This document shows, piece after piece, positions 1 through 11,075 of a DNA stretch of 64,000 bases. The translations under genes were made by a program, and so were the position numbers. The DNA is taken from contig JAWZYV010013158.1 of assembly GCA_038373885.1 (NCBI GenBank), forward strand, positions 62,001-126,000. Direction: 5' to 3'. The notes beneath the pieces are model-generated. The model searched no databases and was not told the DNA's origin. It saw only the letters and a program-made list of their open reading frames with translations. How positions within the stretch are numbered: position 1 is the stretch's first letter; the number at the start of each line of letters is the position of its first letter. This stretch comes from Cheiracanthium punctorium. Its lineage: Eukaryota; Arthropoda; Arachnida; Araneae; Cheiracanthiidae.

Positions 1-129
1 GATGAGCAACTAAGGTCTATCTATGCGATGAGTTCAGATATAAAAGGGAAAATTAATATTAAGTAAAAAAGATCAATGAGAAAAGCATATTTTGTGTATT
101 AAACCAATACGGTGTAGAAAGGCAAACAG

Positions 130-580
130 ATATGGGTGGTGGGTGTCCCCCCTGGAATCGGCGAGGTTAGGTGAACATGTACAAAAAATTTATTATTCTG
201 CTGTTGTAACACAAGGTAGGATGTCAGGATAGGGGACACTGAAATGGAGACTGACAATGCTTACAAAGAGCAGCATCCTCACACCTTAACAAATGTTGAT
301 GTGTCAGAAGACCGTGTCCTTTCTTAGACGTGTGAATATTATGTTGGTACAATGTAGTGGAGCAGGCCAGAAGCGGATGAATGGTTTTATTTACTGGAGT
401 TTACTATCAACTTGAAACAACCTGCCACTCTTGGCACACCAACTTTCAGACAGCAGATTTTAAATCTGGTATAGGGACGAGCTGATTCAGTGAAAGCACA
501 GCACTTTCAATGGCAGCATTTGCATGTTCATTATCCTTTATACCAACATGAACAGGTACCCAACAAAAAGACTCTAAAAT
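130..580 (-). pseudogene. LINE RNase H / C-terminal tail fragment
   Basis: Read on the minus strand, this stretch encodes a piece ending in WVPVHVGIKDNEHANAA. That resembles the end of the RNase H domain of I/Jockey-type non-LTR retrotransposons (usual form WVPGHxGIxGNExAD). After several stops comes HQHLLRCEDAALCKHC, like the Cys-rich tail that follows RNase H in these elements. The rest of the element is absent. It lies head to head with Jockey-1 and is a separate copy. The family cannot be fixed from so little sequence, and no function is expected. Confidence 0.6.
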
Positions 581-665
581 CATAACGACACATGACAATA
601 CAGATTCATTACCAACGATAGCAGAGAACGGGAGATGTGTCTCCCTTCTCCAAGGTCGATTGTAT

Positions 666-714
666 AATACAGTGTATAATAAAGAATGCTTAATTCTTTA
701 TTATACACTGTATT
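666..714. repeat. Perfect 22-bp inverted repeat with 5-nt loop
   Basis: Positions 666-687 and 693-714 are exact reverse complements separated by GCTTA. The arms are AT-rich and would form a strong hairpin. It lies between the LINE remnant and Jockey-1. It may be a fold-back created during repair or a short palindromic element; I see no TSD. Confidence 0.85.
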
Positions 715-837
715 AAAGGAAACTTTCACGAAACATCGCCATTCCTTATACACAAATGCATTACAGCCATTGTAGGTGAAGTCAAAAAAGTAAAAAATAC
801 TAAGATCTGGAGACCTTCTACTAGAAGTGTCCAATAA

Positions 838-1761
838 GAGACAAGTGTCAAAAATCATGAAAATCAAGAACTTTGGGCCAAAATCTGTTTCAGTATCATC
901 TCATACATCCCTAAACACATCAAGAGGAGTTATACCAGAACCTGAATTAGTACACTGCTCTGAAGCTGAACTATTAGAAAACCTGAGAGAGGACAGCGTC
1001 TGCACTGTCCATCAAATCACTATTCGCCGCAATAGTCAACTTATTAATACTAAACACATTGTCAACCTTTCAGTTTCCCACTATTCCATCCCATATTAAA
1101 GCCGGCTACCTATTGTGTCCCGTTACACCATATGTACCAAATCCTATCCGTTGCTTCCAGTGTCAAAAATTCGGTCATACTAAAACCTTTTGTCGTAGAT
1201 CACCGGCCTGCGCCCGTTGTGGGTCTTCTGATCACGGCAGTGACACCTGCTCAGCAGCTGCAAAATGTGTAAACTGCAAACAGGAACATCCATCGTATTC
1301 AAAGTCATGCCCGAAATGGGCATTTGAAAAAGAAATTCAATCACTGCGGGCCTCTCAAAAACTCTCTTATCCTGAAGCCCGTAAAATAGTTGAAAGCCGT
1401 ACCCCTAAACCTGGTTTGCCTTATGCCGCTGTGACAAAATCAAAAAAATCCATAGCAATTCAAACCGATCCACTGAAACCAATACCTGTTTCTTCTTCTT
1501 CAATAGCTAAACCTCTTTCTAATAAAAATCAATCTCCCATAGCATCACACAAAAACACAACCAAGAAAAGTGTAAATGCAGGCCGTCCACAAATTAAAAA
1601 ATCCTCTGCTTACAGGTCAAAATATAATAAATCCAGATTGAAAAACATCCCATCACAACGGCCCATTGACGATACTATCCTCCGCTTGTCTCCATCCTAG
1701 TACCCCACTTCAACCTTTGGGGATTAATAATAAGTTATCCATTATCCCGAACACAACTTAA
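838..1761 (+). pseudogene. Jockey-1 ORF1 (zinc-knuckle nucleic-acid-binding protein), broken
   Basis: ORF1 proteins of Jockey elements bind the element RNA. This copy shows three consecutive CCHC-like knuckles around 1150-1310, starting CFQCQKFGHTKTFC, then CARCGSSDHGSDTC, then CVNCKQEHPSYSKSC. A Lys/Ser/Pro-rich tail follows. The N-terminus is missing. A frameshift near 1060-1100 separates the N-terminal part from the knuckles, and another near 1690 creates an early stop. In the original frame the reading ends at TAA 1759-1761, two bases before the ORF2 ATG at 1764. It cannot make a full protein. Confidence 0.85.
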
Positions 1762-2097
1762 TAATGGCTCTGCTACTTTCCTGGAACTGCCACGGTTTTC
1801 TAAATAAAAACGATGATCTTAAAACACTGATTAATGACTGTAATCCCGCCTGCATAGCCCTACAAGAAACCTTTCTAAAAACTACTAGACATACTACTAT
1901 TCGCAACTACAAGATACTTCGGAAAGACTATGATTTCGATGACAGGGTCTCTGGGGGTGTTGCCCTAATAATCAATAATAGACATCCTCACATAACCATA
2001 TATCTTAAAATCTCCTAGCAGTTGCCGCTCGTATTCACCTTAAACAGCTCACGACAGTCTGCAGTATTTACCTCCCTCCTAACAAAACTTTCATACT

Positions 2098-2292
2098 CAG
2101 AGCCTTATTATCGCATGGGCAAATCGGGACTTTGCCCAGGGCCCACGGCTCGAAAGGGCCCCCAATATCAAATGCTGTTCTGAAATATTCTTTTTTATAT
2201 CAAAGTTTTATGAAAAATAAAACAAATTTCATTGATGGGGGCCCCCAAATTCATCTATGCCCGGGGCCCCTGTTGGTCATAATCAGGCTCTG
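2098..2292. mobile_element. hAT-type MITE (195 bp) inside Jockey-1 ORF2
   Basis: The ends are inverted repeats, CAGAGCCTTATTAT at left and CAGAGCCTGATTAT from the right end. The element is flanked by a perfect 8-bp duplication, ttcatact, at 2090-2097 and 2293-2300. Removing it joins the endonuclease sequence as found in Jockey-2. It has no coding capacity. Its GC-rich subterminal blocks match those of the 811-bp element at 40970-41780, so both belong to one family. Confidence 0.92.
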
Positions 2293-2876
2293 TTCATACT
2301 CCTTGGTGATATGAATGCACATAGCCCTTTATGGGGCAGCAAAGACACAAATAACAGAGTTGAGCAAATAGAACAAATACTGACAGATTTTTGTCTATGC
2401 ATCAAGAACAATGGTGACAATACATATTTTTACTATCCAACGAAATCCTTCCATGCCATAGACCTTTCAATCTGTTCACCCTCGATCCTTCCAATGTACA
2501 ATTTCTCTGTTTCCGGTAATCTACATAATAGCGATCATTTTCCGATTCTTCTCTCACCCCTGCACCAAAACCCCAAACCTAACTCTTCTCTACCAAAATA
2601 CATCCATAATAAGGCAGACTGGCAAAATTTCACTTCCCTGTCGACAATATTACCTACTATGATTGAAGGCACCATTGACGAGGTCGTCAACAAGGTTACC
2701 TCACCATTATTAATGCAGCAGATCACAGTATACCAAAATCAGGCACAAGTTGTCGTAGAAATAAAAAACCGTGGTGGAATGAGGCATGCGCCTTAGCAAA
2801 AAAGCAGCAGCAGAGAGTGTGGGAACCTTTCGTCGCTACCCCACCACTGAAAATCTTATTTTTAAAAAAGCAAAAG

Positions 2877-3060
2877 TGAAGTATTCCCCAAAAGTGAATA
2901 AGATGTGCACAACGGACTTCGACTATTTCTGAGAAAGAGGTTTATTTAATGCTACTCGCTGGCCGGTCAGAGCTGAACTGCTGCTGGCTCGTCTCAGCTC
3001 TGTACATCTGATCGCAGCGCTGCAGGCGCCATCTGTTGGTCATACTGCACCAATATAACA
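2877..3060. mobile_element. Probable 184-bp solo LTR inside Jockey-1
   Basis: The insert begins TG and ends CA and is flanked by the 5-bp direct repeat aaaag (2872-2876 and 3061-3065). Jockey-2 lacks it at the matching place (near 26030), and removing it with one TSD copy restores the alignment. TG...CA ends with a 5-bp TSD are the hallmark of an LTR left by recombination between the two LTRs of an element. The interior is GC-richer than its surroundings. No internal region is present, so Gypsy, BEL and Copia cannot be told apart. Confidence 0.7.
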
Positions 3061-5027
3061 AAAAGCATATGCACGTAGAATAGGAGACGAGCTCAAAGAG
3101 AATCCTGGATTCAGTACGTCTCCAGTATTTCTACGTCGACTTCTAGTAAGGAGTTACGGGACAAAACTAAAAGAATCATGGGAATCTACAATAACCTCTC
3201 AATATCCTGTCTGTCTGTCAATAACAGCATTATTTCAAAAACTAAAAATATTGCAAACACCATAGGGGAAACACTTGCTTATACTTCCCGCAGTACCTCT
3301 TATCCAAATTCCTTTTTACCTTATAAACAACAATCTGAACGGCAAGCGTTAAACTTAAGAACCTCCGTCCATCTCTCTTACAATATCGCCTTCACTATCT
3401 ATGAATTAAAGAGAAGCTTAAAACAATCACCTAATAATTCGGCTGGTCCCGATGGCATCACCACAGAAATGTTAAAACATCTTTCCCAGGATTCATTACT
3501 AACCCTTCCGCAGCTCTATAACAGAATTTGGAATGAGCACACTTTTCCGTCTTGGAGAAATGTAATAGTCATTCCCTTTCCCAAACCTGGCAAATACAAC
3601 ACCAACCCAAACAATTATCATCCCATAGCCCTCACGAGTTCCTTATGCAAAATCATGGAGCGTATTATAAATGCTCGCCTAGTTCACATTCTAGAAACCA
3701 AGGGCCATGTACACCCTTTTCAGAGTGGATTTCGAAAAGGCAGATCTACCATTGACAACATTTTGATTTTAGAGATCCAAATATATAACGCTTTCTTGAG
3801 AAGGAACCATCTTGTCTCTATATTTTTTTATATAGAAAAAGCATATGCTCGCACATGGAGATACGGTATACTGCGTGACCTACATAACCTGGGCTTCCAT
3901 GGCAACCTACCTATCTTTATCAAGAATTTTCTCTCGCTATGAAACTTTAAGGTACGCATCAATGATATTCAATCGGACAACTTTGTGCAAGAAGAGGGTG
4001 TACTCCAGGGCTCTGTTCTTAGTGTAACCCTCTTCTCCATAAAAATAAACGACATACTTAATCAACTCCCTCCGACTGTGCAAGGTAGCTTATATGTAGA
4101 TGACTCTATCAGATCTCCTGTCAGGGGCAAGACATGCGTTACATAGAGCGACAGCTTCAAATTACTGTAAACCATATCCAAAAATGGTGCTTTATAAACG
4201 GCTTCAGTATCTCGGGAGAAAAATCTACTTGCATTCACTTCTGCCGAAAGCGGGGTATCCATCCAGATCCAGAACTTCATTTAGATTGTACAAAAATTGC
4301 TGTAGAAAACCATAGTATGTACTTTGACAAAAAGCTGACCTTCCAGAAACACGTCTCTCATACTCTAAACAAATGCGAGAAAACTCTGAATGTTTTAAAG
4401 GTACTTTCTAATACCAGATGTGGGGCAGACCGTGACACCATGCTACGGATATACTGTGCCCTGATACGGTCTAAAATAGACTATGCCTGTTGCTCTTACG
4501 GGTCTGCTTGCAAGTCAGTTTAAAAAGAAACTGGACACCGTGCATCATTCTGCACTATGCATTTGCTCCGGAACATTAGAACATCACCTGTCATGAGCCA
4601 CCTCTCACCCTCACTCGTCACAAGCTTTCATTGAATACATATTTTCGCATACTCTCTCATCCCTCACATCCTTTAAAGGAGTTTTTTTATAGACACCCAT
4701 CTGGACAGATTTCACAATCATCGCCCTTCATGTACCCCTCCCTTTGGACTCAGGATCTGTAGGAGTCTAGTCAGTACCCAGTTGCAGGATGCCATAGTCT
4801 CTTCTTGTTCTCCTAATGAAATCCCACCCAGGACTGAAATGCAGATCCCGTACCTTCAGCCCTATGAAGGCTTTATCAAACAGGATACTGACTCCAAAAT
4901 ATACCAACAGTTGTTCTTAGATCATAGAAATAGATATGAAAATTATGAAGACCTCTACACAGATGGATCTAAAACCAGAAATCATGTTGGCTTTGCCTTC
5001 GTGAATAGTAATCATTCTTGCAGCTAC

Positions 5028-8000
5028 AGTGCTCTGCTAGTGTTTAAAAATATGTAAAGTCAATTAACTTTTTCTTTTTTTTAGCCTACTTATTTTATTT
5101 AAATAAATCAAAATTTCATAAATATTTAAAAATGTGATTAATAGTGAATGAAGGAAACACTATACATATTAAATTTTGCAGTGTTTTAATTTCTGAAATG
5201 TTTCTCCATATTATATATTGTTTAAAAACTAAATTAATCATTATCATCAAAGTTTAAAAACAGTTTAAGAAATTTTAACCAAATATTCGGTTAAAATTTT
5301 AACTGAATATTTGGTATTTGACAATCTATAATGCATTTCTTTTGTATATTACATCATATACTAAATTAAAAAAAATATCTCTCAATAAAATATTAAAATT
5401 GACAGATTTCTATGTGCACACAAGTATAGCAATAATCGTTTTTTTATTTTTTTATTTTATTTTTTTAAACCTTGTTTTAATTATTTTCAGTAGTATTAAT
5501 TGTCATTTGAACATTTTACAAATAATTTTTATTTATAAATATGTAACATGTAATTATAAAATGCTTTAACCCCCCCCCCCCCCAAAAAAAAAAAAAAAAA
5601 AAACCAAACTTGGTTTAACCCCCTTCCCCCCCCCACCAAAAAATTTTTTTTTTCCAACCCTGGTTTTGCGTTTATGTTTCCTTGTAAAACTGCATGTGCA
5701 TGTAGTGTTTGGCGAGAGCTAACTGAACCTGCCCCCGCTTACAGTAAATATCCAGAGGTTTGAACTGCAGAAAAATAAAATATGTTCTCATAGTTCAAAC
5801 CCAGATGCCCCCCCCTCCCTGCGTATCATTTCGAATACAGCTGCTGTCACTCTTCAGCTACGGAACAATGCAAAATATGCAATACAAGTCAATGTTTAGC
5901 TTTTACAAAAAGGTGCAAAGTAGAATTTTTATTGTTAAATTATTTTAACATCTATTTTTTAAAATTTGCTTTGAAGCTTTTTTATTATAACTTAAGATCA
6001 TTATCCAATTATGCCTTGCAATACACAATAGTGGGTAACAGTTGCATTATACTGTTTGAAAGCGTAGTCTTTCAAAGACTTCTGCAATCACAGCACTTAA
6101 TGGTATAGTAATTTGGGAAAACAATTTGGAAAGTTAAAACTAGAAAAAAGGTAATTAAATATTGCCGAATTTTGTTTTTTTTTCACTGGCATGGTCTTTT
6201 AGCAGTTGCTGCTACACCTGCATGCAAGTGAATTGTATGATTATAGAGGAAGGTTCTGTAAAACTAAATTATTTTTCAATTATCCAATTTCTAGATCAAG
6301 CATTTTAGGAGAAGTAAAAGGGGATTGTATCAAATCTATGCTCAGTGATTTTTTCCCCTGTAACATACTATAATACAAGAAAAGAGCACTAAATTAGATG
6401 AAAGAATTCTAAAATTTGTTCAATACCTTACAAATTTTTATATTTTATAGAACATGTTTATGAAAAATTTAAACTTGGGAATCTAACCACTACACAATAA
6501 AAATGTCGCATTATTCTACTTGTGTTGGATTTATTACCGTCAGGCTTAATACCGTATCGGCCCGACTGTAACGACACCCCCAAAATGTTCCAAGATAATT
6601 AAAAAAATCCCATATATAGGCCTCGAATTTAGCCCGAGACAGGTTTTTACGGGAAATGATCAGACAAAAAACATCGCGTTATATTGTTTTGGTAAATTAT
6701 TATAAAACATTACACTTTATACAAATGTTATACATGCAATATACATAATTTCTTTTAACGATTCAAAAGTTAGCACTATCAATGAATCATCTGGGCAAAT
6801 CGTAGTGGCAAAAATGCATGGTAGCTCTAAAAACTCCTCTCAATAATAACTAAATTAATACTAGAAAACAATATTAATTTTAATATTTTTTTTCTGATAA
6901 ATTAATTTAAACACTTACCTTTTACAAAAATTATTCAGCATGGCACGTGAAAGTTGTCCAGATCACCAGGACGATGCAACACACAACAAACGTGGGATCT
7001 GAGCCGAATTCCAAAAAAGAGATAATAGATTGAACTAGTTGAGGAGAACCAGCTAGACGACTTGCTGTGTGGCGCTGCAATCGAGATACTCAACCAAGAA
7101 GTAATCGTCCTGCAATCTACCAGAAAGCATCGTACTGTTACATTTCAGGAACACGTTTCTGTTACGTTCCAGAAATATTCGGTTGTTATGTTATGTAAAT
7201 GACAGATTGCAACATTTCTGAGATCTAGAGGAAACGTTTAGTGTTGTATGGGTTGTATATTCAGAAATATGAACTTTTAAATAACTCTTGAAAAATTCAC
7301 ATGAAAGGAAGACATTATCACCAATATCTCTCTTAAACACTGTTTCACATTTAACAGTCTATTGTCATCTTAAATCAATGTTTCTACATTCATAGACTTG
7401 CAAGGCTTCTTATCTAAAAAGCTTGGAGTCAGGTTGGTAAAATACACATCTAAACAATTGTCTTGGAGTAATGTTTCTACACTTACATGAAAGAAACCAT
7501 TCTGTTTTTGTCCTGTAGTCACTGTATTTGCTCCTGTAAGGTTAGAGCAGCTGGCGAGGTTCAACTCCATGGCATTTGATGTTGATTTCATACAGAAACA
7601 TTTAGCAGTAGGCATATTCCCTTCAGATTTTCTTTGCTGTCTTCAATTCTCTGAAGGTAATGCTGATTCTCGGTTCTTTTATGTCCAGTTCTGCAGAAAT
7701 ACTGTGGAACCAAAGCTTGCTTGCATTAGGGCTCATAATTAGTAGTGATTCATTTTCTCTTTTTCATCACTGCTCACAGATCTGTGGAAGATACAAAAAA
7801 TGTGAGGTGTTAGAATAACTATGCATTAGCATACTACTTTTTTTTTAATTTATAAACTTCCCAATACATTATATTTTTCTAGTAAATGTAAGTATACCAT
7901 AACCTTAATCAGAACTATTTGTTAAATGCAACACTTTAAATATAAACATCTACTTTTAACCGTGCCGTCACATCAGAATACTTTCCAAATATTACATTGA

Positions 8001-8601
8001 CACCCAAAACCAATAATCTAGGAAATATCAATGTTTTTTCACTTTGAACATTTCAGTGATCGAATTTGTCAATGTCTCTGCAGTACCATCTGAAATTGCA
8101 ATATTCATTAAAAACTTTATCACAATTCCATTCTTAACAAGTCTAATGTTGACATCAAGATGTTTTTCATAGCTTTGATCACATGTTTTATCACAAATGA
8201 GAACACATACTTTTTTGCAGCTCTAAATCGCATAACTTATTTTCAATAACCTCAGCGATAGAAGCTTGGAGCTCATTAACAGAATGGTTATGCTCATTTC
8301 TGACATTTTTGTTACTACAGGTAGTACTCTGACATCCTTGATTTTGATAAATTTTGTAAGTTCCAAAATAAAGAAGTTGGAAGCTCATTAGAAGCAATAA
8401 ATAATGCTGATTTCAAGCGCAACTAAGAAAGCGTGCAGAGTTGCGTAAATTAAAGGCAAATGAACTGTAAAATAAAGTGTTTATTTGAAGCGTGTTTTCT
8501 GTGTGGCATCCAAGATTTAAAAAAAAAAAAAAAAAATCCCAAACATTGGCAAGAAGAAGGGTTGCCAAAATGGCATGATTACAAAGTGTGCAAAGAAAGG
8601 T
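5028..8601. other. AT-rich DNA without a recognised gene
   Basis: It holds a C-run/A-run block at 5569-5650 and a stretch at 6540-6660 with GGCCCGACTGTAACGACACCC, which looks like a DNA-transposon end without a partner. There are short open frames near 7370-7615 and 8191-8397 (minus strand) that I do not recognise. I see no TSD or inverted-repeat pair that would explain the block as one element. Confidence 0.5.
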
Positions 8602-9470
8602 TGATAGTCAGTACCAAATGAGCAAGTGAGAAAAGGCTGAATAAAATTTTAAAGTCTCAACTAATTTCACTGAAGTCCTTCAATACTAAGTTCTAAAACT
8701 AACTAAAACATTTCAGCAGAATATACACATGTCGACTGAAGTCGACGATTTATCATCAAGTACAGGATGTGTTTCTTTATCGGATACGATATCCCAGGTA
8801 CCTCTTTCTAATAGAACGTACTTGATATCAGCCGACCAATTAGTATAGTTTGAATGATTTAATTTTTCGATAGTTTTCTGTGAAACTACTGGTGCCATCA
8901 TCTAAGTCTCAACGAATTTCACTCAAGTCCTTCAATACTAACTAAAACATTTCAGCAGAATACATACATGCAATGGAAACAATATAAAAGCTTGCTCAAT
9001 GTATAAGACAGTGTAAAAATTCTAAAATGACTAGAAATATTTTAATAAGATAAAAACAGTTTTATTTCAATCTTCTTGATACTTTAAAAGTCATTCATCC
9101 GGCTACAATCCGGGAAAAGCAACAAAGTAAGTAAAACAAAACTTACAGTAACATTCTCTGTTACAAGTCAAAGTATTCCTTTTAAAAAAGGCTAAGTGCT
9201 CGGTTGAGCCGACTATCTTTACATCGTCAAACTAATATGCTAAAAGAAATAGAGCTAAGCAAGCAAAGCTAGCCAGGCATCAAAGCTAGAGTATTTAAAT
9301 CTTAGCCGCGACCCGCAATGTACGCTATTACAAGGACATTCGTACCGGGAGAAATGACGACACGTGCGAGGTGCACGGAGTCATTGGAAGATCGGCTTTA
9401 ATCTGCATAACGCCATGCAAAAGTCGAAGTTAATTTGCATAACGCAAAAGGAAAGTGCTATAATAAACAT
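8602..9470 (-). mobile_element. Rearranged Copia LTR carrying a gag start fragment
   Basis: About 8905-9458 matches the LTR at 34863-35467 almost base for base. The outer part of the same LTR is at 8602-8730. Between them (8731-8902, minus strand) lies the gag start, MMAPVVSQKTIEKLNHSNYT, also seen at 34731. An LTR segment of roughly 75 bp (gagacttt side to the cagaata side) is present on both sides of the gag piece. The leader and primer-binding site are missing. This looks like an internally deleted or template-switched copy. The 5' LTR edge near 9458-9470 is not certain. Confidence 0.8.
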
Positions 9471-10140
9471 AAAAAGGTTTCTATCAGAATATTAATAAAA
9501 AATATATTCAATACACATTTTAAATACATATTTCATAATAGAACTTTTATATATACTTTCATTTGAAAAATACAATCTGCTTGATCGTTAAAAAATTTTT
9601 CATTTTTCAACTTCAGTTCATGATACATATGAAAATTTAATATATTACATTAAATACCTTTAAACTTTTAAGAACACCAGTTCAGTACAGATACTATATC
9701 AATAAATATACAAATGCACAATACAAACATCCATTACCATGCAGGGGCCCCTGACTACACTCATTCAAACAATATTTATTAACATAGCGCAATATCAAAT
9801 TACTTATACATAAACACATTTGCAAACAGTGAAAAAGATTGAATCTGTTTAAAACAATGTGCAAATAGAAATTTGTATAACCATGGTATTTAATTCTAGA
9901 TAGGAGCTCAAAATATTTAAATGTATGCATGAAAAACAGAAGAACAGTTCTAATACGTAACACTATCATGGAATACTTCAAAAATACATAGAAACACTTG
10001 GAAATATACACCAAGTATAACATTTAAAGAATGAACACTTAAAAAAAAAGCACTAAATATTTTAAATTTTGAAGGGTAAGCAGGACCTAGTGGCATTTCC
10101 ATTTATAAAAAACAAGGGACTTACTAAATTAGAAAATGAC
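9471..10140. other. AT-rich spacer, possibly including LINE 3' UTR
   Basis: I recognise no coding sequence. The part nearest 10140 may be the 3' untranslated region of the minus-strand R1/LOA-like LINE, whose ORF2 ends near 10225, but no clear tail or TSD is visible. Confidence 0.4.
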
Positions 10141-10224
10141 ATGCCCGCAACAAGGTCTTCCTGAACTACCACGTTACGAAGATCACTATCTCCTGAATAT
10201 TCTCTGGCTGATTATGACTTATGA

Positions 10225-11075
10225 CTTGGAGGGGAGGACCAAAAAGGGCCAGGCACCGTGACTATGGGTCTATTGTACCAACCCCAAGCAATATAGAAAA
10301 GGACCTACAAAAAGAGCCCAGTAGCAGATACAAACATCAGCATAGACCTAACAGACATTTTATGAGACTCCCAGGGCTCAATGATATGGCGCCCATGATG
10401 TGTAAAACAGTTTCCTCCTTAAGAAGACAACCCCGACAAGTGGGGATCATCGACAACCTTCATTATGTTAAGATGCCTTTTAAGGCAACAGTGCCCAGTT
10501 AATAGGCCAATAGCACTATGGAAACTGGACCTGTTGAGACACAGAAGTTCCTTGCATCTGTCGCCAGGAAAGCCAAGATTAATCTCTTTGGCCTGCCTCT
10601 GGCCATTGCATTTAAGCCAGTTAGAATGCTGAAGCCTCCAAAAGTGGCTAAAAACAGCTTCCCTGTAACATTTACTGGAGATTCCAAGAACCCGCTCAGG
10701 TCCAACGAAAGAGGAACCAGAGCCCGACCTGGCAAGAAAACCATGTGCTTTGTAGTAGTTGTAGACCTTCAGCCTGTTGATGGCTGAAGGTCACCAGTTG
10801 ATGGCCTTCAGCCATCTCATTGCCAGAATGGCCAGGAACCCAATACAGAGTAACCTTATTGAGACGAGAGAGCTTACAAAGCCCCAGGTAGCAATCCCAG
10901 ACCAAGAAGGAGGAGATAGCAGTGCTTTGCAAGGTCATCAGAGCAGCCCTACTGTCAGAGCAGATAAAGATATGCTTCCTAGAGTAACCATCATTTAAAC
11001 AAAAAACACTGCACATAAGGATAGCATAAACCTCTGCCTGAAAGACAGAAGCATAAAGGCCCATAGAATAAAAAA
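10225..11075 (-). pseudogene. R1/LOA-like ORF2, RNase H core and C-terminus
   Basis: It continues directly from the RNase H start near 13890 (WYTDGSKLGNSTGAG in one minus-strand frame). It contains SVFQAEVYAI, FICSDSRAAL and YWVPGHSGNEMAEG, the catalytic E and D and the terminal motif of RNase H. A GC-rich tail follows with TGHCC- and KETVLHI-like remnants of the usual Cys/His tail. The stretch 10750-10810 repeats a GAAGGT/CAGCCATC unit and is a local duplication. Stops and frameshifts abound. Confidence 0.8.

Larger units (their letters stand above)
838..5027 (+). mobile_element. Jockey-1: 5'- and 3'-truncated Jockey-type LINE
   Basis: This is a decayed relative of the better preserved Jockey-2 at 18658-28984. 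Similarity begins inside ORF1 near 838 and stops inside RNase H near 5027. It therefore lacks the 5' UTR, the ORF1 start, the end of RNase H and the 3' UTR. It is interrupted by a 195-bp hAT MITE (2098-2292) and a probable 184-bp solo LTR (2877-3060). The two ORFs are separated by two bases, as in Jockey-2 and Jockey-4. Confidence 0.9.
1764..5027 (+). pseudogene. Jockey-1 ORF2 (endonuclease, reverse transcriptase, partial RNase H), broken
   Basis: It starts MALLLSWNCHGFLNKND, the typical N-terminus of the APE-type endonuclease, and continues with a GDMNAHSPLWGSKD motif after the MITE at 2098-2292. The RT region (about 3178-4510) shows PFPKPGK, a degenerate HPFQSGFRKGRS block, and YVDD around 4093-4110 followed by a frameshift. 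RNase H begins at LYTDGSKTRNHVGFAF near 4950 and is lost near 5027. Stops and frameshifts are spread throughout, for example the stop near 3940, so this is an old copy. Domain order follows the Jockey clade. Confidence 0.88.

Noticed and set aside
9694..10023. 109-codon minus-strand hydrophobic frame
   Set aside because: AT-rich chance frame; Phe/Leu/Tyr richness reflects base composition.
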